A DNA stretch of 64,000 nucleotides, taken from positions 124,001 through 188,000 of the forward strand of contig NZ_VFMM01000001.1 in assembly GCF_006715085.1 (NCBI RefSeq). The letters run 5' to 3'. The notes under the pieces were generated by a model, which was not told the DNA's origin, searched no databases, and saw only the letters and a program-made list of their open reading frames with translations. Positions 59,345 through 64,000 of the stretch are shown one piece after another. The DNA comes from Kribbella jejuensis. GTDB taxonomy: Bacteria > Actinomycetota > Actinomycetes > Propionibacteriales > Kribbellaceae. The number at the start of each line of letters is the position of its first letter. The stretch's first letter is position 1. The translations under genes and the position numbers were made by a program.

Positions 59345-60124
59345 ATGGCATCGAGTAGTCCAGCGCAGGCGTCGTACGCCGAAGAGTCCGCCCGGACCGA
59401 GCACCTGCTCCGGGCCGCGCACGTCAGCCGCGGCCCACGCCGCGAACAACTCCTCGACGAGGCGATCGTCAGCGGCATGCCGCTCGCCCGGACGCTCGCC
59501 CACCGGTACCGCGGTCGCGGTGTCGACGACGAGGACCTCGAGCAGATCGCCATCGAGCACCTGATCCGCGCCGCCCGCAACTACCGGCCGTCGCCGGGTT
59601 CGGATTTCCGGTCGTACGCCGTACCGACGATCCGCGGCGGGATCCGGCACCACTTCCGCGACAACGCCTGGGCGATCAAGCTGCCGCGGCGGCTGCAGGA
59701 GATCCAGGCGCGGCTGAACGCCGTGCAGGGCAAGCTGGCGGTCGCGCTCGGGCACTGGCCGGACCGCCGCGAGCTCTCCGAGGCGATCGGTGTCGAGGTG
59801 AACGAGATCATCGAGGCCGAACAGGCCCGCGGCTGCTTCCAGCCGACGTCGCTGGACGCGGAGCAGACCACGGACACCGGCGCCTCGGCACCGGCGCGGG
59901 AAGTCGCCCAGCCCGGCAACACCTACGAACTCGTCGACCAGGTGCACTCGCTGCAGCCGGTCGTCGACAACCTTCCGGAACGGGATCAGCTGATCCTGCG
60001 CAGGCGCTTCGTCGACCACCTCACCCAGGCGGAGATCGGCGCCGAGCTCGGCGTCAGCCAGATGCAGGTGTCGCGGCGCCTCCGGATGATCATGAGCAAC
60101 CTACAACTCGCACTGTCAGCCTGA
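59345..60124 (+). CDS. SigB/SigF-type (group 3) sigma factor
   Basis: A 259-residue sigma factor without region 1: region 2 from about 30 to 105 (ARTLAHRYRGRGVDDEDLEQIAIEHLIRAARNY, then FRSYAVPTIRGGIRHHFRD), region 3 (about 110-175, LPRRLQEIQARLN) and region 4 (about 205-257, LPERDQLILRRRFVDHLTQAEIGAELGVSQMQVSRRL). This is the actinobacterial general-stress/sporulation class, controlled elsewhere by anti-sigma kinases; none is next to it. The frame is open upstream of 59345 but the ATG there fits the family start. GGGTAC and GGGTAG occur at 59264 and 59274, possibly for autoregulation. Confidence 0.92.
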   Translation: MASSSPAQASYAEESARTEHLLRAAHVSRGPRREQLLDEAIVSGMPLARTLAHRYRGRGVDDEDLEQIAIEHLIRAARNYRPSPGSDFRSYAVPTIRGGIRHHFRDNAWAIKLPRRLQEIQARLNAVQGKLAVALGHWPDRRELSEAIGVEVNEIIEAEQARGCFQPTSLDAEQTTDTGASAPAREVAQPGNTYELVDQVHSLQPVVDNLPERDQLILRRRFVDHLTQAEIGAELGVSQMQVSRRLRMIMSNLQLALSA

Positions 60125-60217
60125 CCGGGAGTACCGAGCGTGCCCGACCGGAGGGCACGAGCGGCGGCACAGTAGGACATCATCCGGTCGGGCCGGGGCC
60201 CGGGTTGGGAGGCTAGG

Positions 60218-60901
60218 ATGGTGGATCGGGCGGCGGTGCTAGCGCGGCTGGCCAGACTCGTTGCTGCCGTTGATCCGCGTCGGCAGCTGGTGGTCCGGCT
60301 GTGCGAGGCGAGCAGGCAGCTGGTCGGTGCCCGGGGAAGTTCGATCAACATCAACAGTGCCGAGATCGGCAACCGGCTGACCCTGGCCGCGACCGACAAT
60401 GTGGCGGCGCAGTTGGAGAATCTGCAGGACATCCTCGGCGAAGGGCCCTGCCGGGACGCCTTCCGGCTCAACCGGCCAGTGGTCACCGACCTGCAGGCAG
60501 CGGCTGAGCAGCTGTGGCCGGCGTTCGCGCGGTCGGCCCTTGAATCGGCGGGTGCCGTTACCATCCATTGCTTCCCGATGCGGTCGGCCGGCCATCCGTT
60601 CGGTGTCTACAGCGTCTACACGAAGAACGGTCTGCAGGAGCCTGCCGACGTTGTGCAGTTCCTCGCCGACGCGGTCGGCGTCGCCGTACTGTCCGATGCC
60701 TCGGCCGCTGAGCCCGACAGCCCCTTGACGGCCAGGTCCGTGGTGCATCAGGCGACCGGCATGGTCGTGGTCCAGTTGCAGGTATCGCCGGACGACGCCC
60801 TGGCCATCCTGCGGGCCCATGCGTTCGCCCACGATGCGACCGTGCAGCAGATCGCCGAGCAGATCGTCGACCGCCGCCTCGACTTCCGGGAGGGCAGCTG
60901 A
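60218..60901 (+). CDS. GAF-ANTAR RNA-binding antiterminator
   Basis: A 227-residue protein: GAF sensor domain (about 20-150; LVVRLCEASRQLVGARGSS, ILGEGPCRDAF, FPMRSAGHPFGVYSVY) and an ANTAR domain (about 165-222; SVVHQATGMVVVQLQVSPDDALAILRAHAFAHDATVQQIAEQIV). ANTAR dimers bind paired hexaloop hairpins in nascent RNA and prevent termination. The ANTAR motif is of the mycobacterial two-component-less kind. GGGAGG precedes the ATG (60218). It is followed by a second GAF-ANTAR gene. Confidence 0.9.
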   Translation: MVDRAAVLARLARLVAAVDPRRQLVVRLCEASRQLVGARGSSININSAEIGNRLTLAATDNVAAQLENLQDILGEGPCRDAFRLNRPVVTDLQAAAEQLWPAFARSALESAGAVTIHCFPMRSAGHPFGVYSVYTKNGLQEPADVVQFLADAVGVAVLSDASAAEPDSPLTARSVVHQATGMVVVQLQVSPDDALAILRAHAFAHDATVQQIAEQIVDRRLDFREGS

Positions 60902-60968
60902 TGGCAGCTGGCGCACCCGGCAGGCCTGAGCCGGGTGTGCGGGTCATCTGGGTTCGCGGCCCGCTGCG

Positions 60969-61733
60969 ATGCATGATGAACAAGTGACAGATATCGATCG
61001 ACGAGGCAGCGACACGGAAGATCCCGGCGCCGAGCCTCCGGCACGAACGAATTCTGAGCAGGCAGCCGACGTCTTCTCGCGGCTCGCGCTGGAGATGCAC
61101 GAGGCCGAGGGCGTGGAGGAGACCATCCAGGCGGTGGTCGAGTTCGCGATCCAGGCGTTGAACTGTGCCTATGCGGGCGTCGCGCTGCGACACAGGGGCG
61201 GCGGGCTGGAGATCCCAGCGGTCACCGATCCCGTGGTCGCCGAGATCTACCAGTTCCAGACAGCCGGCGGCGACGGTCCGCTGGTGCTCTGCATGGAGGA
61301 GCGAGCGACGGTCCTGGTGCCGGACCTGGAGCAGGACACCCGGTGGGTCGACTGGGCCAAGAAGGTTCTCGAGCTCGGAGTACGCAGCGTGCTCGACGTA
61401 CCGCTGTGGACGTCGTCCGGGCCGCTCGGCGTACTGGGGCTGTACAGCAAGGAACCGGACGCCTTCGGACCGGACGACATCGCGGTCGCCTACATCCTGG
61501 CCCGGCACGCCGCGGTCGCGGTCGCGAGCGCGCGGCGCGAGGAGCACCTGAAGGTCGCGGTCGATGCCCGTAAGCTGGTCGGGCAGGCGATGGGGATCCT
61601 GATGGAGCGGTACAACCTCGACAGCGACCAGGCCTTCCAGGTGCTGCGCCGGTACTCCCAGGACACCAACACGAAGCTGCGCGAGGTCGCGCAGCACCTG
61701 ATCGACAGCCGTCGCCTACCCTCCGGTAAGTAG
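60969..61733 (+). CDS. GAF-ANTAR RNA-binding antiterminator, second copy
   Basis: A 254-residue protein: an N-terminal acidic stretch (1-32), a GAF domain (about 40-190; LNCAYAGVALRHRGGGLEIPAVTDP, RSVLDVPLWTSSGPLGVLGLYS), and a C-terminal ANTAR domain (about 200-250; ARKLVGQAMGILMERYNLDSDQAFQVLRRYSQDTNTKLREVAQHLI), the last closer to the ANTAR consensus than its neighbour's. Both copies sit in tandem, 67 bases apart, but differ clearly in sequence. The ATG at 60969 is the start; the GTG at 60984 is possible. The 3' end overlaps the convergent mrpD gene by 18 bases. Confidence 0.92.
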   Translation: MHDEQVTDIDRRGSDTEDPGAEPPARTNSEQAADVFSRLALEMHEAEGVEETIQAVVEFAIQALNCAYAGVALRHRGGGLEIPAVTDPVVAEIYQFQTAGGDGPLVLCMEERATVLVPDLEQDTRWVDWAKKVLELGVRSVLDVPLWTSSGPLGVLGLYSKEPDAFGPDDIAVAYILARHAAVAVASARREEHLKVAVDARKLVGQAMGILMERYNLDSDQAFQVLRRYSQDTNTKLREVAQHLIDSRRLPSGK

Positions 61734-63455
61734 TACCGCGGCGCAGGTGAGCAGGCCGGCGATCGAGTAGGCGGCGTAGTCGTTCACGGAGCCGGTGTGC
61801 AGACGCCGGAGGAACGTGATCGAGCGCGGTTCGGGGCGGCGTACATACCAGCCGCAGAGCAGGACTCCGGCGACGATGCAACCGATCGCGATCAGGAGTT
61901 CTTCGGGTGCGAAGTACTGGAACGCTGGTGTGGTCACGGTGACCGTGGCATGGCCGGCGAGCGCCGCGGCGGCGTATGCATTCTGGTCGAGCAGTACGGC
62001 GGCGGCCGGCGCGGCGACGTGGTTCACCACCACGCGCGGGAGCACGCCGAACGCCACGCAACCGACTGCCAGCACCCCGAACGCGACCAGGGCGCCGGGC
62101 CGCGTCCGCTCCAGCGGGTCGTACTCGTCGTCGCGCCGGCGGAAGAACGCCAGGTATGTCGCCCGGCCGAGTGCGGCCACTGTCAGCACTTGGGCAAGCA
62201 GCACCGCGACGAACGCGGCGGGATGGTCCGAGCGGAGTGCGTCGTGGATGAGCCCCAGCGATGCGTAGCCGTTGAGCGGCGGCACGCCCGCGATCGACGC
62301 CGTACCGAGCAGGAACGCTGCGGTCGTCAACGGCCGGTGGCGGGCCAGACCGCCCATCTGCGACAGCCTGGTCATCCCGGTGGCGTGCACGATCGCGCCG
62401 GCGCAGAGGAACAGCAGCGTCTTGAACAGGGCGTGATCGACGAGGTGATAGACGAACCCGGTGACCGCCGTGAGCGAGCCGGCGCCGACGGCTGTCAGCA
62501 GCACCCCCATCTGGGAGACGGTGTCGTACGCCAGAAGTCTCTTCAGATCGTCCTGGCCGAGCGCGAGAGCGGCACCGGCGATCGCGGAGAGCGGGCCGAG
62601 GACGAGCAGGATGCCGGGCAGGGCGGTCCGGTGTACGGCGTACACGTCCAGGGCGACTCGTGCGATCGCGACCACGCCGAGGTTGACCATGAGCCCGGAG
62701 AACATCGCTGACACGGGGCCCGGCGCAGCGGAGTGTGCGTCGGCCAGCCAGCCGTGGAACGGCATCAAACCGGCCTTCGTGCCGAAGCCCGCGAGGAGGA
62801 GGGCAAGGGCGACCAGGTCCGCCCTACCGGCGTTTCCGGTCAGAGCGTGCTGCAGTTGGCCGAGATTCAGGGCGCCGTGCCGGGAGTACAGCAACGCGGT
62901 GGCGACGAAGACGAAGAAGCCGGCGAGGTTGGTGAGCACCATCATCTTGAAGGTTGCCTCGAGCGCCCATGGCCGCTCGAGGAAGAAGCCGGCCAGCCCG
63001 TAACTGGCCAGCGCCGCGACCTCGAACCAGACGAACAGGTTGAGCAGATCGGCCGTCAGCGCCGTACCGATCATTGCTGCGAGCAACAGTTGCGCGAGGC
63101 ATGCGTACCAGCCTGCCTCGTGGGCGCCGAGGCCGCCGAGCTCCGACAAGCTGTAGAGCAACAGTAGCGTGCCGATCGTTGCGGTCAGCAACGCGTAGGT
63201 GAGGCCGAACGGTTCGGCGGTGACGGTGATCCCGAGCTGCGCGCCGTCGACCGGGCCGACGTGGCCTACTGCGTGACCTTGGAGCTGTCCGGCGTACACG
63301 TCTGTGGCGAACGTCAGCAGGATCGCGGATGCTCCGCCCAGAGCCAGTAGTGAGACGACCATCGGGGCGCGGGGCGAGAGCCTGCTGAGCAACGGCGCGA
63401 GTACGGCGCCACCGATCGGTAGCACCACCGGCAGCGGCAACAGCGCGGGATCCAC
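61716..63455 (-). CDS. mrpD: Mrp-type cation/proton antiporter subunit D
   Basis: A 579-residue integral membrane protein with about 14 helices, homologous to NuoL/M/N. The proton-path residues are visible: Glu in LFVWFEVAALASYGL, Lys in FGTKAGLMPFHGWLADAHSAAPGPVSAMFSG, and Lys in LKRLLAYDTVSQMG, as in MrpD. It works with other Mrp subunits to exchange Na+ or K+ for protons. The GTG at 63455 lies two bases after the mrpC stop; no ATG fits. Last gene of the operon; no E, F or G subunit follows before the convergent ANTAR gene. Confidence 0.88.
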   Translation of the reverse strand: MDPALLPLPVVLPIGGAVLAPLLSRLSPRAPMVVSLLALGGASAILLTFATDVYAGQLQGHAVGHVGPVDGAQLGITVTAEPFGLTYALLTATIGTLLLLYSLSELGGLGAHEAGWYACLAQLLLAAMIGTALTADLLNLFVWFEVAALASYGLAGFFLERPWALEATFKMMVLTNLAGFFVFVATALLYSRHGALNLGQLQHALTGNAGRADLVALALLLAGFGTKAGLMPFHGWLADAHSAAPGPVSAMFSGLMVNLGVVAIARVALDVYAVHRTALPGILLVLGPLSAIAGAALALGQDDLKRLLAYDTVSQMGVLLTAVGAGSLTAVTGFVYHLVDHALFKTLLFLCAGAIVHATGMTRLSQMGGLARHRPLTTAAFLLGTASIAGVPPLNGYASLGLIHDALRSDHPAAFVAVLLAQVLTVAALGRATYLAFFRRRDDEYDPLERTRPGALVAFGVLAVGCVAFGVLPRVVVNHVAAPAAAVLLDQNAYAAAALAGHATVTVTTPAFQYFAPEELLIAIGCIVAGVLLCGWYVRRPEPRSITFLRRLHTGSVNDYAAYSIAGLLTCAAVLLTGG

Positions 63456-63457
63456 GG

Positions 63458-63826
63458 TCAGCCGCGCAGATCGCGGACCCGGTCCGCGTCCAGGGTCCGG
63501 TAGTGCTGAGCGATCCGCACCACGGTGACGAGCAGCACGGCAGTCACGGCGACACCGATCACGATCGCGGTCAGACAGACGTTCTGCAGCACCGGATCCG
63601 CAACGTTGCCCCGGGCAAGGTCTTGCTCCGATTGTCCTCCGGGCGGCTTCAGCAACACCGGCGCGGTGGATCCCCGGCGATAGGCCGCCGAGAGCAACAA
63701 CAAGTACCCCGAGGACTCGATCAACGACAACCCCATCACGATCTTGACCAGATTCCGCCGGGTCAGGATGACCGCGACGCCCAGCGCGAACACCACCACC
63801 CCGACGAGATAGTTGACAAGGATCAT
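63458..63826 (-). CDS. mrpC: Mrp-type antiporter subunit C (NuoK-like)
   Basis: A 122-residue protein with three membrane helices (3-20, 28-50, 82-105) and the NuoK/MrpC pattern: LTRRNLVKIVMGLSLIESSGYLLLL (residues 21-45) with the conserved Glu, and DPVLQNVCLTAIVIGVAVTAVLL (about 76-98). Between them is an extra hydrophilic loop (KPPGGQSEQDLARG). Its ATG overlaps the preceding subunit's stop by four bases (ATGA). Ends two bases before mrpD. Confidence 0.9.
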   Translation of the reverse strand: MILVNYLVGVVVFALGVAVILTRRNLVKIVMGLSLIESSGYLLLLSAAYRRGSTAPVLLKPPGGQSEQDLARGNVADPVLQNVCLTAIVIGVAVTAVLLVTVVRIAQHYRTLDADRVRDLRG

Positions 63827-64000
63827 CGACTGTCCTCCCCGTCACCCCCGGGTTGGGTCGAGTCTGCGGCATCGGGATTCGCTGGAGTCCAGTCGTGGCG
63901 GATCGCGAGGAACGAGAAGATGACGATGGTCAGGCCCGTACCTACCTCGATCAGCTCGGCTACGGAGAACGCCTGCATGGTGCCACCGCTGCGGAACGTC
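63823..64000 (-). CDS. mrpB: Mrp-type antiporter subunit B, C-terminal part
   Basis: The minus-strand frame from the window edge to the TGA at 63823-63825 codes for 58 residues including MQAFSVAELIEVGTGLTIVIF and AIRHDW, the typical C-terminus of MrpB/MnhB (a last membrane helix following a Glu-Val-Gly-Thr-Gly motif). It then runs into a hydrophilic, acidic tail. The start lies outside the window. It overlaps mrpC by four bases, so B, C and D are one operon read leftward. Confidence 0.75.
   Translation of the reverse strand, partial: TFRSGGTMQAFSVAELIEVGTGLTIVIFSFLAIRHDWTPANPDAADSTQPGGDGEDSR

Noticed and set aside
1..64000. CRISPR arrays, insertion sequences, integrases, prophage or rRNA genes
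   Set aside because: No regularly spaced repeats, transposase or integrase motifs, attachment-site direct repeats or rRNA-like sequence were seen on reading both strands.

Overview
The window is about 70% G+C chromosomal DNA from a high-GC Gram-positive actinobacterium. WhiB, DUF1918, GAF-ANTAR, LAL-type LuxR and ECF/SigB-type sigma genes, many GTG starts and frequent leaderless-type promoters (TAnnnT 6-7 bases before the start codon) all point there. The saprophytic gene content suggests Propionibacteriales, with Kribbella as my best guess; this rests on style, not on a database hit. I see no rRNA, tRNA, insertion sequence, prophage or CRISPR array. Gene density is very high: no gap exceeds about 220 bases and most convergent neighbours overlap at their stop codons.

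Layout. 1-2326: end of a family A DNA polymerase, an ECF sigma factor with a SnoaL-like tail, and a LemA-like membrane protein. 2404-9463: methylthioadenosine phosphorylase, sugar epimerase, a histidine kinase/response regulator pair on the opposite strand, then a translationally coupled run of GT2, a DUF2064-methyltransferase fusion and a GT-C membrane transferase. This gene set resembles the methylthioxylose (MTX) capping locus of Mycobacterium tuberculosis and is the most interesting system here. 9420-13000: ATP-grasp enzyme, an unusual WhiB, threonine dehydratase, a second GT87. 13199-18302: a LacI regulator facing a beta-galactosidase (GH42)/alpha-xylosidase (GH31) operon, tied together by matching operators. 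18429-20554: OmpR/HK two-component system. 20622-25052: small and regulatory genes, an EamA exporter, a YcaQ-like DNA glycosylase, a lipoprotein, a GlsB-like membrane protein. 25081-29211: GH65 phosphorylase with beta-phosphoglucomutase, and a CE7 esterase. 29320-33688: MOSC-reductase fusion, enolase-superfamily/DUF4037 operon, HAD phosphatase.

33766-43980: a universal stress protein with a start-codon hairpin, two paralogous LAL-type LuxR giants, nagA, a MalK/MsmK-like ABC ATPase, an alpha/beta hydrolase and MarR. 43977-47975: a muconolactone isomerase-like/MFS/SDR operon and an FAD disulfide-reductase relative. 47972-53524: class A penicillin-binding protein and a large secreted GH84 hexosaminidase. 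53671-61733: a stress/redox block with a molybdopterin oxidoreductase that has lost its Fe-S ligands, SRPBCC and USP-like proteins, a SigB/SigF-type sigma factor and two GAF-ANTAR regulators. 61716-64000: the end of an Mrp-type cation/proton antiporter operon (B partial, C, D).

The main themes are carbohydrate scavenging (xyloglucan-type oligosaccharides, alpha-glucosides, GlcNAc, acetylated sugars), cell-envelope glycosylation, and dense stress and signal control.
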